A stretch of 13,188 bases of DNA from a bacterium. Its GTDB lineage: Bacteria; Bacillota; Clostridia; Oscillospirales; Acutalibacteraceae. Made by a program: the position numbers and the translations under genes. Positions 1-7,215 of this stretch are shown one piece after another; positions within the stretch are counted from its first letter, which is position 1; each line of letters opens with the position of its first letter. The notes beneath the pieces were generated by a model. It was given only the letters and a program-made list of their open reading frames with translations, was not told where the DNA came from and made no database searches. Location of the stretch: NCBI GenBank assembly GCA_020625635.1, contig JAHLBL010000019.1, positions 1 through 13,188 of the forward strand, given 5' to 3'.

Positions 1-1649
1 ACGGCGTTGAAGGTGTCGCCGCCTACGGGAACCTCGTCGAGACCGATGATCTCTACGGGAACGGACGGACCTGCGGTCTGTACCTTTTCGCCCTTGTCGT
101 TCGTCATCGCGCGTACACGTCCGAGACATGTGCCGGCTACAACGATGTCGCCCGCGTTGAGTGTACCGTTCTGTACGAGTACGGTAGCGATAGGGCCTCT
201 GCCCTTGTCAAGTCTGGCTTCGATAACGATACCCTTTGCAGCTCGGTCGGGATTTGCCTTGAGTTCCTTCATCTCCGCAACGAGAAGAACGCTTTCGAGA
301 AGGTCGTCGAGACCTTCCTTTGTCTTGGCGGAAACGGGTACGCAAATAGTATCTCCGCCCCACTCCTCGGGAATAAGCTCATACTCGGTGAGCTGCTGCT
401 TTACCTGGTCGGGGTTGGCTCCGACCTTATCCATTTTATTAATAGCGACGATAACGGTAACTCCCGCTGCCTTCGCGTGGTTGATAGCCTCAACAGTCTG
501 CGGCATGATACCGTCGTCCGCGGCGACTACGAGAATTGCGATATCGGTAGCCTGAGCGCCGCGAGCGCGCATTGTGGTGAACGCTTCGTGTCCGGGGGTG
601 TCGAGGAAGGTGATCGGCTGACCGTTTACCTCTGTGCGGTAAGCACCGATGTGCTGTGTGATACCGCCCGCTTCGCCCTCGGTTACGTTGGCGTGACGGA
701 TAGCGTCGAGGATAGAAGTCTTACCGTGGTCAACGTGGCCCATAACTACTACTACGGGCGCTCTGCCTACGAGATTAGCGTCGTCGTCCTCGCTGTCGTC
801 GATAATCTGCTCCTCGATTGTAACAACAACCTCACGCTCGACCTTGGCGTTGAACTCCATAGCGATAAGCTCGGCTGTGTCGAAGTCAACGACATCGTTG
901 GCTGTGATCATCGAGCCCATAAGGAAAGCCTTCTTTACGACCTCGGCTACGGTAGCCTTGAGTCGGGAAGCAAGCTCGGAAACTACGATCTCCTCGGGAA
1001 CGGTGATAACGAGCTGACGCTCCTTGCGCTGCTTCTCGATACGAGCCATACGCTGAGCCTCGGTCTCGCGCTTGCCGCCTCTGCGTGCCTTCTGCTTGCG
1101 CGCGCGGTTGGTGAATTTCTCTTTCTTTGATGTATCCTGATTACGGCGGAGCTTGTCGTTCGCCATATCGTCGTACTTCTGGTTGTAGCGCTCAACATCC
1201 ACAACCGACTGGCGTGTGTCGATTACGCGGCGGTTGGAGCGGTGGTCGCTGCGCTCCTCCTCGATAGTGTTGACGACCTCGACCTTCTGCTGTCCTTTTA
1301 CGGGCTTTTTGGGAGTCTTTTCGGCTGTCTTCTTTTCTTTCTTCTTCTCGGGCTTTTCGACGGGGATTTCCTTGCGCTTGGGAGCTTCTTCCTTCTCGGC
1401 TTTCTCCTGCTGCTCCACAGCCTGCTTCTCGTACTCCTCCACAGCCTTATCCCTTACGGCAAAGTAGGGAGCGAGGTCGCCGAGAGCCGTCTCCTGAGTC
1501 ATTACGTCAAAGATGACGTTAAGCTCGTCGGTCTCGAGGGTGGTCATTGTCTTTTTATTTACTCCGCATTTTTCGGAAAGAATCTCAATAATCTTTTTGC
1601 TTTTAACATTAAAATCATCCGCTACTTCTTTCACCTTGTATTTTATCAT
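1..1649 (-). CDS. infB: Translation initiation factor IF-2 (N-terminal 549 codons, cut by left edge)
   Basis: IF2 is the GTPase that brings initiator fMet-tRNA to the 30S subunit and promotes 50S joining. The visible part has a first IF2_N helical domain at residues 1-50, a Lys/Glu/Arg-rich linker to about residue 210, a second IF2_N-like domain at about 213-265, and then the G domain. The GTPase motifs are intact: G1 GHVDHGKT at 304-311, DTPGH at 350-354, NKMD at 404-407, and SAK near 441. Beta-barrel domain II begins near 466. The rest of domain II and domains III and IV lie beyond position 1. The ATG at 1647-1649 overlaps the ylxQ stop in an ATGA junction and has AGGAGG 9 nt upstream, so translational coupling is likely. 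Several long plus-strand ORFs over this gene are shadows. Identity is secure. Confidence 0.97.
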   Translation of the reverse strand, partial: MIKYKVKEVADDFNVKSKKIIEILSEKCGVNKKTMTTLETDELNVIFDVMTQETALGDLAPYFAVRDKAVEEYEKQAVEQQEKAEKEEAPKRKEIPVEKPEKKKEKKTAEKTPKKPVKGQQKVEVVNTIEEERSDHRSNRRVIDTRQSVVDVERYNQKYDDMANDKLRRNQDTSKKEKFTNRARKQKARRGGKRETEAQRMARIEKQRKERQLVITVPEEIVVSELASRLKATVAEVVKKAFLMGSMITANDVVDFDTAELIAMEFNAKVEREVVVTIEEQIIDDSEDDDANLVGRAPVVVVMGHVDHGKTSILDAIRHANVTEGEAGGITQHIGAYRTEVNGQPITFLDTPGHEAFTTMRARGAQATDIAILVVAADDGIMPQTVEAINHAKAAGVTVIVAINKMDKVGANPDQVKQQLTEYELIPEEWGGDTICVPVSAKTKEGLDDLLESVLLVAEMKELKANPDRAAKGIVIEARLDKGRGPIATVLVQNGTLNAGDIVVAGTCLGRVRAMTNDKGEKVQTAGPSVPVEIIGLDEVPVGGDTFNA

Positions 1650-1966
1650 AAGCAATTACCTCCTGTGTCTGATTCAATAAGTGTTGTGAGTTTTGCGGCG
1701 AAACCGTCGTCGCATACCGCGACTACTGCCGCGAGCCTTCTGCCTAACGCGAATCCGAGCTCCTCCTTGGAGCGGTTGAGGGTGAGGATAGTTACCTCGC
1801 CGAGCTCCTTTGTGAGCTTTTTTCTTGTGTTGGCGGAGATGTCTCGGGTGAGGATCACGAGCTTTGCCGCGCCGCTTTTCGTATCCTCAACAACGGCGTC
1901 GTTGCCGATGGTGAGCTTGCCCGCGCGTCGGCACAGACCGAGCAGCGAGAGTATGGCGTCATTCAA
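1646..1966 (-). CDS. ylxQ: L7Ae-family RNA-binding protein YlxQ
   Basis: This 106-residue protein of the ribosomal L7Ae/L30e/S12e/Gadd45 fold is the usual small gene between ylxR and infB in Firmicutes. Family members bind kink-turn RNA; the cellular role of YlxQ is not well defined. The family N-terminus is visible (GLCRRAGKLTIGNDAV at about residues 10-25), followed by a VILTRDIS strand and an alternating hydrophobic C-terminal half. The length matches the family's usual 100 or so residues. The start is a TTG at 1964-1966 that lies inside the last codons of ylxR, giving an 8-base overlap; an AAGGAG sits about 10 nt upstream. The only nearby ATG, at 1960-1962, is out of frame. Its stop overlaps the infB start by 4 bases. 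Expression is probably coupled on both sides. Confidence 0.9.
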   Translation of the reverse strand: MNDAILSLLGLCRRAGKLTIGNDAVVEDTKSGAAKLVILTRDISANTRKKLTKELGEVTILTLNRSKEELGFALGRRLAAVVAVCDDGFAAKLTTLIESDTGGNCL

Positions 1967-2261
1967 CTGAGCTCAGCTCCTTCTCGATTTCGTCTAAAAC
2001 CTCCTCGGGAATCTGCGCCGAAAACGCCCTCTCAAGGCGTTTCGCCTTTACCGCTTTTTTAAAGCAGTCGGGGTTGCTGCAAATATATGCTCCGCGTCCC
2101 GGCTTTTTGCCGCTGAGGTCGAGGCTTACTTCGCCTTTCGCGATTATTTCGCCGTTCTCGTCCTTTACGTCGGGCGCCTTTACGACGCGCACAAGCTCCC
2201 GCTTGGGCTTCATCTCGCCGCAGCCCGTACATTTACGCATCGGAACCTTTTTCTGCTTCAT
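1959..2261 (-). CDS. ylxR: YlxR (DUF448) nucleic-acid-binding protein
   Basis: A 100-residue YlxR/DUF448 protein in its standard place after nusA. It begins with a basic MRKCTGC segment (Cys11, Cys14) and carries the family PGRGAYIC motif at residues 54-61, with further cysteines at 61 and 66. The CxxC and CxxxxC pairs could form a metal site. The C-terminus is acidic and helical (about residues 84-100). Known family members are basic and thought to bind RNA or DNA; a regulatory role has been proposed in some species, but none is visible here. The ATG at 2259-2261 has a GGGAG ribosome binding site and follows nusA by 27 bases. An internal ATG at residue 8 (MRKC) is an alternative start but lacks a comparable binding site. 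Confidence 0.93.
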   Translation of the reverse strand: MKQKKVPMRKCTGCGEMKPKRELVRVVKAPDVKDENGEIIAKGEVSLDLSGKKPGRGAYICSNPDCFKKAVKAKRLERAFSAQIPEEVLDEIEKELSSVE

Positions 2262-2288
2262 AGCGCACTCCCTTCCGTTTGATGAGGA

Positions 2289-3392
2289 TTATTCCTCTTC
2301 TTCGTTAGCTGTCTCGGGCTCGTCGTCCTCGTCCTCGCCGAAGAAGCCTGACTCGGGACGGATATCAATTTTCCAGCCCGTAAGTCTTGCCGCAAGGCGG
2401 GCGTTCTGACCCTTGTTGCCGATCGCGAGCGAAAGCTGACCGTCGGGAACGGTAACCTTGCAGCTGCGCGCGGTCTCGTCGAGGATATCAACCTTGATAA
2501 CCTTAGCGGGTGAAAGAGCCGCCGCGATGTACTGAGCGGGGTCTTCACTGTATTCGATAATATCGATTTTCTCGTTGCCGAGTTCCTTAACAATTTCATT
2601 AACACGGTCGCCGCGTGTACCGATACATGAGCCGATAGCGTCGATGCTCTCGTCGTTGGAGAGAACCGCCATCTTTGTACGGCTGCCCGCTTCACGGGCG
2701 ATCGACTTGATTTCAACTGTGCCGTCGTAGATTTCGGGAACCTCCTGCTCAAACAGCCTTTTTACAAGCTCGGGGTTCGTGCGGCTGATCATAGCGCGCG
2801 GTCCGCGCTCGTTGTCCTTGATGTCTGCGACAAGAACCTTGATGTTGTCGCCCTCGTGAAGAACTCTGTCGCCGACCTGCTCGGACTTTGGCAGTGTAGC
2901 TACAGCCTTGCCGATTTTGATGGTAGCCATACCGTTTACGGGGTCAACACGCTCTACGGTAGCCGTGACAAGCTCGCCGAGACGGCTCTTGAACTCCTGG
3001 AGCATCTGTCCCTTTTCACCGTCGCGGATACCCTGGCGGATAACGCTGCGGGCGGAGTTTACGCCGATTCGGAGGAGCTTTTTCGGGTCGAGCGGCTGCT
3101 CGTACTCGTCGCCGATTTCGATTCTCTTGCGCTTCTTTCTCGCGTCCTCGAGCGAAATCTCAAAGTCGGGGTCCATTACCTCTTCAACGACTGTCTTTAC
3201 CTGCTTAACGTCAAATATATTTTTTTCGGGGTTGATGTTGAAGACGATGTTGTCGTTGCCGCTGTGATTGTCGCGGGAGTTCTTGCACGCGGATTTGATT
3301 GCGCGTTCGATCTGCTCAATCATATAATCCATGGGGATTCCTTTTTCTTTTTCAAGAAGTTGGAGCGATGTAAATAATTCCTTGTTGTTCAT
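2289..3392 (-). CDS. nusA: Transcription termination/antitermination factor NusA
   Basis: NusA binds RNA polymerase and controls pausing, intrinsic termination and antitermination. At 367 residues it has the short Firmicute form, lacking the extra C-terminal acidic repeats of proteobacterial NusA. Domains in order: RNA polymerase-binding N-terminal domain at 1-128, S1 at about 136-202, KH1 at about 203-280 with its CIGTRGDR loop at 256-263, and KH2 at about 285-346 with AIGNKGQN at 323-330. The last 15 or so residues are very acidic (EDEDDE, then EEEE). The ATG at 3390-3392 follows rimP by 21 bases, with an AAAGGA-rich stretch upstream as a modest ribosome binding site. A 164-codon ORF in another frame of the same strand (2258-2752) is a shadow. 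Confidence 0.97.
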   Translation of the reverse strand: MNNKELFTSLQLLEKEKGIPMDYMIEQIERAIKSACKNSRDNHSGNDNIVFNINPEKNIFDVKQVKTVVEEVMDPDFEISLEDARKKRKRIEIGDEYEQPLDPKKLLRIGVNSARSVIRQGIRDGEKGQMLQEFKSRLGELVTATVERVDPVNGMATIKIGKAVATLPKSEQVGDRVLHEGDNIKVLVADIKDNERGPRAMISRTNPELVKRLFEQEVPEIYDGTVEIKSIAREAGSRTKMAVLSNDESIDAIGSCIGTRGDRVNEIVKELGNEKIDIIEYSEDPAQYIAAALSPAKVIKVDILDETARSCKVTVPDGQLSLAIGNKGQNARLAARLTGWKIDIRPESGFFGEDEDDEPETANEEEE

Positions 3393-3413
3393 TTTTCCAA
3401 ATCATCCTTTCCT

Positions 3414-3887
3414 TTACAAATCAAAATCATCCAGCTTAATCCACGCCGCGTCCTTCACGCTGATGGTGACGGTGTTCTCGCCGCTGTGGTCTGTAATTGT
3501 AACTTCGCCGTCGGAGTAGTCGGTGAGGACTCCCTTGAATTCCTTGCCGATACCCTCCAGAGGACGAATCATCTTAACCATAATATCCGCGCCCTTAAAG
3601 GCTTCAAAGTGCTCGTCGCGGGTGAGCGGACGCTCAAGTCCCGGTGAGCAGACCTCAAGGATATACGCCTGAGAAATCGGGTCAGCGTCGTCGAGCGGCT
3701 TGTCGATCGCTCTGGAAACAGCCTCGCAGTCGTTGATACCCACGCCGTTCTCGCTGTCGATGATGATACGCAGATACCAGTCCGCACCTTCCTTTACAAA
3801 ACGAACGTCCCAGAGGATCAGTCCGAGCTCGTCTGTGATCGGTTGTACTATCTCCCATACCTTCTGTACCGTAGTAAGCTTAGCCAT
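3414..3887 (-). CDS. rimP: Ribosome maturation factor RimP
   Basis: RimP (157 residues, full length for the family) helps assemble the 30S ribosomal subunit. The N-terminal alpha/beta domain shows GVGINDCEAVSRAID at 48-62 and the family signature YILEVCSPGLERPL at 75-88, with Cys where many homologues have Ser. The C-terminal SH3-like beta domain covers about 92-157. The ATG at 3885-3887 has a near-perfect AAAGGAGG ribosome binding site 6 nt upstream. It is the first gene of the rimP-nusA-ylxR-ylxQ-infB operon, and its promoter and hairpin leader lie just upstream. Confidence 0.95.
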   Translation of the reverse strand: MAKLTTVQKVWEIVQPITDELGLILWDVRFVKEGADWYLRIIIDSENGVGINDCEAVSRAIDKPLDDADPISQAYILEVCSPGLERPLTRDEHFEAFKGADIMVKMIRPLEGIGKEFKGVLTDYSDGEVTITDHSGENTVTISVKDAAWIKLDDFDL

Positions 3888-3913
3888 ATAACGCCTCCTT
3901 TATCCTAAACAGA

Positions 3914-3940
3914 AAGGAGCAAGCTGTTCGCTCACTCCTT
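3914..3940 (-). promoter_or_regulatory. rimP leader hairpin with decoy Shine-Dalgarno arm
   Basis: On the minus-strand RNA an 11-bp stem with a 5-nt loop forms between AAGGAGUGAGC and GCUUGCUCCUU, with two G-U pairs. There is no U run after it, so it is not a terminator. The 5' arm looks like a Shine-Dalgarno sequence. The 3' arm, extended by one base as CUCCUUU (3913-3919), is also complementary over 7 bases to the real rimP binding site AAAGGAG at 3895-3901. It could be a translation switch or simply a 5' stabilising stem. Confidence 0.5.
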
Positions 3941-3964
3941 AGTTTAACATTATTCAACGATAGA

Positions 3965-3993
3965 ATTATAGCACCTTTTTTAAAAGAATGCAA
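3965..3993 (-). promoter_or_regulatory. Sigma-A-type promoter of the rimP-infB operon
   Basis: On the minus strand a perfect -10 TATAAT (3965-3970) is preceded, after exactly 17 bases, by TTGCAT (3988-3993) as a weaker -35. The predicted start near 3958 gives a leader of about 70 nt. A better TTGACA at 4001-4006 has no -10 at the right distance. Confidence 0.75.
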
Positions 3994-4013
3994 GCCCTTT
4001 TGTCAAAAAATTA

Positions 4014-4580
4014 TCATACAACGAAATCGTCGTCCTGAATAAATGATTTCGGCTGCTTTTCGTCCTTGAAAATAATCATATACATTATCTCGAATACGAG
4101 GAAAACAAGCTTCATTATGACGAACAGCGTAACGGAGATAATCGTGAAATATCCGAGGGCTGTATTGATGTGGTGGAATCGGAACGCCATATAAATGTAC
4201 ATAAAGCCCATTACCAGTTCACAGAACGTCGCGAATCTCGGAAGCAGTATGAGAACAGCGAGGTAGAGCACGAGAGATATTGCGTAGATCGCCCACGGCA
4301 GATAGATATCATCCTGCTTGAGAATTCCCGAGAAAAATCTCGCGACCATTGACGGGTAGCTGTGTTGCACAAGTACCGCTATCGGCATAATATAAAGAAT
4401 AAAGGGGAGAATGCGGCGGATAAACACCGTGTACCACATACCCATATCATCCTTATAGGAGTCGATTTCGTCAAGATACCACGCGATTTTTTCCTTTCGG
4501 TCCTTGAATTCGTGCTTGTGCTCGGTTTTAACCTCGTTACTGAGCTTCTGGTTTATTTTTGTCTCGGTACGTCGAGCCAT
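4014..4580 (-). CDS. Small four-helix membrane protein of unknown function, FHA-ABC operon
   Basis: I do not recognise a family for this 188-residue protein. It has a charged, Lys/Glu/His-rich cytoplasmic N-terminus of about 50 residues, then four hydrophobic segments: around FILYIMPIAVLV, around AIYAISLVLYLAVLILL, around LVMGFMYIYMAF, and around ISVTLFVIMKLVFLVFEIM. The C-terminal tail of about 20 residues is charged and ends DDDFVV. It is the last of three tightly spaced genes, 19 bases after the ABC permease, so it is probably an accessory subunit or regulator of that transporter. I chose the ATG at 4578-4580 because GAGGTG lies 6 bases upstream; the in-frame GTG at 4587-4589 is part of that ribosome binding site. 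No terminator is visible before the rimP promoter. Confidence 0.8.
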   Translation of the reverse strand: MARRTETKINQKLSNEVKTEHKHEFKDRKEKIAWYLDEIDSYKDDMGMWYTVFIRRILPFILYIMPIAVLVQHSYPSMVARFFSGILKQDDIYLPWAIYAISLVLYLAVLILLPRFATFCELVMGFMYIYMAFRFHHINTALGYFTIISVTLFVIMKLVFLVFEIMYMIIFKDEKQPKSFIQDDDFVV

Positions 4581-4599
4581 ATTAATCACCTCTTAAAAT

Positions 4600-5454
4600 T
4601 TATGAATCTCTGTTTTTCAGCTTAAGGCTGAGAATTGCAATTAAAACACACACGGCGGCAATTATGATTATTATTGACCACGCGGCGAATATGTTGAGAA
4701 ATCCGGGGTCGAACTCGTGCTCGATTTCTGTGCGGATTGAGCCGGGCGGCTGACTGAGCTTTAGCTCCATATATGTAGGATATCTGAGCTTGTCGTTAAG
4801 ATCCGCAAGTCCTCCGAACGCCGACATTCCCCATTTGCTGAAGGTGATGAAGGCGATAATTTCGGAGAAGCCTTCGAGTCTGAAGAGTACGCCGCTCATA
4901 ACGAGCTGAACGATCAGCACAAAGGGCATGATCGTCATTGCAGTGGTCGGTGTACCCGCTATTGCCGAAATCATAAGTCCCATCAGTGATGAGGCAAAGG
5001 TAAGCAGCAGAATCGTAACAAAGTAGCCGACAATGGTTCCTGTGCCGACTTCAAAACCCGGTCTGTCGGGAACAAGTACTCCGAACGCGAGCAGTACTAC
5101 GAAAACAACGATGCTCTCCATAATTGTGAGCAAAAACTGCCAGCGTACATGTGCCATAACATAGGAAGCGAGGTTCATTCCCGCGCGGTACTCCGAGCGG
5201 ATTATTTCGTGCTCCTTACATATGCTCTGGATCGAGTTGAAAATACCAATCCATATACAGGCTGATGTGATGGTAAAGAAGCTCGAGCGCGCGCTGTCGT
5301 AATTCGCAAGAGCGTCCTTGCCCAGCACAGCGGCTACGATAACGCCGATTACAGCGGCAAAGCATATGAATTTCCAGAACTTTTCCTTGGCGGATATTCT
5401 GACGATTTTTTTAAAATAAACGTCCGTTTGAAGCAGATACGGCGCATTATTCAT
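4600..5454 (-). CDS. ABC-2-type (ABCG-like) transporter permease
   Basis: This 284-residue permease is the membrane half of an ABC exporter whose ATPase is the gene immediately upstream. Six hydrophobic helices can be placed at about residues 27-45, 59-79, 108-128, 139-166, 171-191 and 253-276. Between helices 2 and 3 is EHEIIRSEYRAGM (81-93), matching the coupling-helix motif of ABCG/ABC-2 permeases (E...RE...GMY type). A polar extracytoplasmic stretch at about 215-250 precedes the last helix, as in the ABCG family. The start ATG is separated from the ATPase TGA by one base, with AAGGAGG upstream, so the two are translationally coupled. The exported substrate cannot be read from the sequence. 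Confidence 0.9.
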   Translation of the reverse strand: MNNAPYLLQTDVYFKKIVRISAKEKFWKFICFAAVIGVIVAAVLGKDALANYDSARSSFFTITSACIWIGIFNSIQSICKEHEIIRSEYRAGMNLASYVMAHVRWQFLLTIMESIVVFVVLLAFGVLVPDRPGFEVGTGTIVGYFVTILLLTFASSLMGLMISAIAGTPTTAMTIMPFVLIVQLVMSGVLFRLEGFSEIIAFITFSKWGMSAFGGLADLNDKLRYPTYMELKLSQPPGSIRTEIEHEFDPGFLNIFAAWSIIIIIAAVCVLIAILSLKLKNRDS

Positions 5455-5455
5455 A

Positions 5456-6973
5456 TCAACGCCTCCTTACCATATTGTTGTATTTTTCTATATAATGGTC
5501 GGCGCGTCCCTTTCCTCCTTCGTAGGGAGGGTTGATTTCTATCATAATTTCCTGGAGCCTGTTTACTCCGAAGAAATCAAGCGCGCCCGGAACATCGCCG
5601 TAAAACGCGAGGTGTCCGGCATTGTCGACTGAGCTTTTTGCTATTACAACAACCTTTGTGAACAGGCTGAACGCATCGTCGGGTTCATGAGTAATAACCA
5701 TTACAATCTTTCCGTCCTCGGAAATATCCTTGAGGATTTCCATTTGCTGGATACGCGACGCCGCGTCAAGACCTGAGTCGGGCTCGTCGCAGATAAATAC
5801 CTGCTGGAAGCCGATCAACTGAGAAGCGACGGACGCTTTTTTCTTCTGTCCGCCTGACAACTGGCTTATCAGCTTGTTTTCGTGAGCCTTTATGCCTACC
5901 TTGTTGAGGACGTCGTCAACGTGTTTATTTATATCGGCAGTTGAGTAATCCTTGCCGAGCTTCAGACGGGCCTTATCCAGCAGGGTGTTGCGGACAGTAT
6001 CGTTGAGCCACAGGTTCAGAAACTGCGGCACTATACCGATTTGCGATTTCATTTTTTTGAAGTTCGCGTATAAATCGAGACCGTTGAGGATAATTTTACC
6101 GTCCGCCTTGCTTTCGCCGAGGATGGCGTTGACGAGTGTGGTTTTTCCCGCGCCAGAGCCTCCGAGGATCAGAACAAAATCGCCCTTCTGAGCCTCAAAG
6201 TCAATATCCTTGAGCAGAATCTTTTTGCCGATTTTCTTTTTGACAATGTGAACCGACAGACTACCGCCGGGAGAGTTGTCCGAAACTGTGTTGTAAAACA
6301 GGGTACTGCCCCACAGTATCATCGTTGTGTTGGCGATTTTAATAATGTCGTGGTCAAAAACCTGAGCGTTTCCGTTTATCTCGACGCCGTTTACGCTTAC
6401 ACCGTTGCGGCTGTTCTGGTCGTAAACCATCCATGTTCCGCCGAAGTTGCTGAGCACTGCGTGCTGACGTGACGCCATAATGTCTTTAAGGCGCAGGGCG
6501 CTCTGTTCGTCGCGTCCGATGGTGATTGAGTTTTTGCCCGAAAGGTTGTAGGGTATCCATTTGTCGTTGGGCGAAAACGTTCGGCTGTAAATCATAAGTA
6601 CGCTTTCGGGATATGGATTGTTGAGGGTGCGTTTATCGATGCGGATAATATCTCCGTCGTTTAAGCGATATGGTGCGGAGCCATTCGCGTCAAAAGGCTC
6701 AAGCTTTTTTCCGTTAATATAGGTTCCGTTAGTGCTGTTTTTATCGATGTAATAGAAGTTTCTGTCACTTTCGTTATAAAAGAACTCGCCGTGATGGCGG
6801 CTTACTATGGAGGAGTCAAGCCGGATGTCGCTGTCCGCTGTCGGATAATCGCGTCCGACGGTTTTGGTTCCGCCCAGAAGCTCAATCCTGGGCATACGGG
6901 ACTTGTCGATAATAAGTACCGAAGCCTGTCGCTGAGAGCTTGGTCTGTAAAAAACAGTTTTTACACTTTCCAT
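5456..6973 (-). CDS. FHA-FHA-ABC ATPase of an Rv1747-like exporter
   Basis: A 505-residue cytoplasmic ATPase. Numbering is from the chosen ATG. FHA domain 1 has GRD at 40-42, SRHH at 58-61 and NGTYING at 82-88. FHA domain 2 has GRD at 153-155, SRQH at 168-171 and NGVSVNG at 190-196. Both keep the residues that bind phosphothreonine peptides. The ABC domain follows: Walker A GGSGAGKTT at 271-279, Q-loop Gln317, signature LSGGQ at 372-376, Walker B VFICDEP at 392-398 and H-loop His429. All catalytic residues are present. The order FHA-FHA-ABC matches the first part of M. tuberculosis Rv1747, a substrate of kinase PknF, where the permease is fused; here it is the next gene. The ATG at 6971-6973 is preferred over the in-frame GTG at 6980-6982, which lies in the GAGGTG ribosome binding site. 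Confidence 0.93.
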   Translation of the reverse strand: MESVKTVFYRPSSQRQASVLIIDKSRMPRIELLGGTKTVGRDYPTADSDIRLDSSIVSRHHGEFFYNESDRNFYYIDKNSTNGTYINGKKLEPFDANGSAPYRLNDGDIIRIDKRTLNNPYPESVLMIYSRTFSPNDKWIPYNLSGKNSITIGRDEQSALRLKDIMASRQHAVLSNFGGTWMVYDQNSRNGVSVNGVEINGNAQVFDHDIIKIANTTMILWGSTLFYNTVSDNSPGGSLSVHIVKKKIGKKILLKDIDFEAQKGDFVLILGGSGAGKTTLVNAILGESKADGKIILNGLDLYANFKKMKSQIGIVPQFLNLWLNDTVRNTLLDKARLKLGKDYSTADINKHVDDVLNKVGIKAHENKLISQLSGGQKKKASVASQLIGFQQVFICDEPDSGLDAASRIQQMEILKDISEDGKIVMVITHEPDDAFSLFTKVVVIAKSSVDNAGHLAFYGDVPGALDFFGVNRLQEIMIEINPPYEGGKGRADHYIEKYNNMVRRR

Positions 6974-7015
6974 CAACGTCACCTCATATATCTGACTACA
7001 TCAATACACTTTAGC

Positions 7016-7024
7016 ATTATAACA
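7016..7024 (-). promoter_or_regulatory. Extended -10 promoter of the FHA-ABC operon
   Basis: The minus strand reads TGTTATAAT, a perfect -10 (7016-7021) with the extended TG motif (TGn). No good -35 is found at 16-18 bases; the best is the AT-rich TTTTAA region. The leader would be about 35 nt to the ATG at 6973. Confidence 0.6.
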
Positions 7025-7157
7025 CAAAAAATAATTAATTAAAAGTATTTTTTCATAATATTTTACTTTATTTCCTTTCGGTTCAATAAAAAACAGATTT
7101 TTTGAAAAATATAGTGAGCGATATCACGATTTCCCCCATACATATGCGGAAAAAATC

Positions 7158-7186
7158 TTGTCAAAAAATGTAATTTATGCTATATT
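7158..7186 (+). promoter_or_regulatory. Sigma-A-type promoter of the DUF1015-corA unit
   Basis: TTGTCA (7158-7163) and TATATT (7181-7186) are separated by exactly 17 bases. The predicted start near 7193 gives a leader of about 100 nt before the DUF1015 ATG. A GGGAGG and an AAAGGAG lie just downstream, ahead of a small ORF rather than ahead of the main gene. Confidence 0.65.
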
Positions 7187-7215
7187 ATAGGGAGGTAAAA
7201 GGAGTAATCCGATTC

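Noticed and set aside
477..1130. Long plus-strand ORF (217 codons), with others at 7-555 and 1242-1970, over infB and ylxQ
   Set aside because: The minus-strand frame carries IF2 GTPase motifs across this region; the plus-strand frames have no ribosome binding site or recognisable domain and are shadows.
2258..2752. 164-codon minus-strand ORF inside nusA
   Set aside because: It is a different frame of the KH-domain coding region of nusA, rich in Ser/Arg, without homology or a ribosome binding site.
3914..3940. rimP leader hairpin as a terminator of the FHA-ABC operon
   Set aside because: No T run follows the stem on the minus strand, and it lies downstream of the rimP -10 in the expected transcript.
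4001..4006. Perfect TTGACA on the minus strand upstream of rimP
   Set aside because: No -10 lies 16-18 bases downstream; the consensus TATAAT at 3965-3970 is better served by TTGCAT at 3988-3993.
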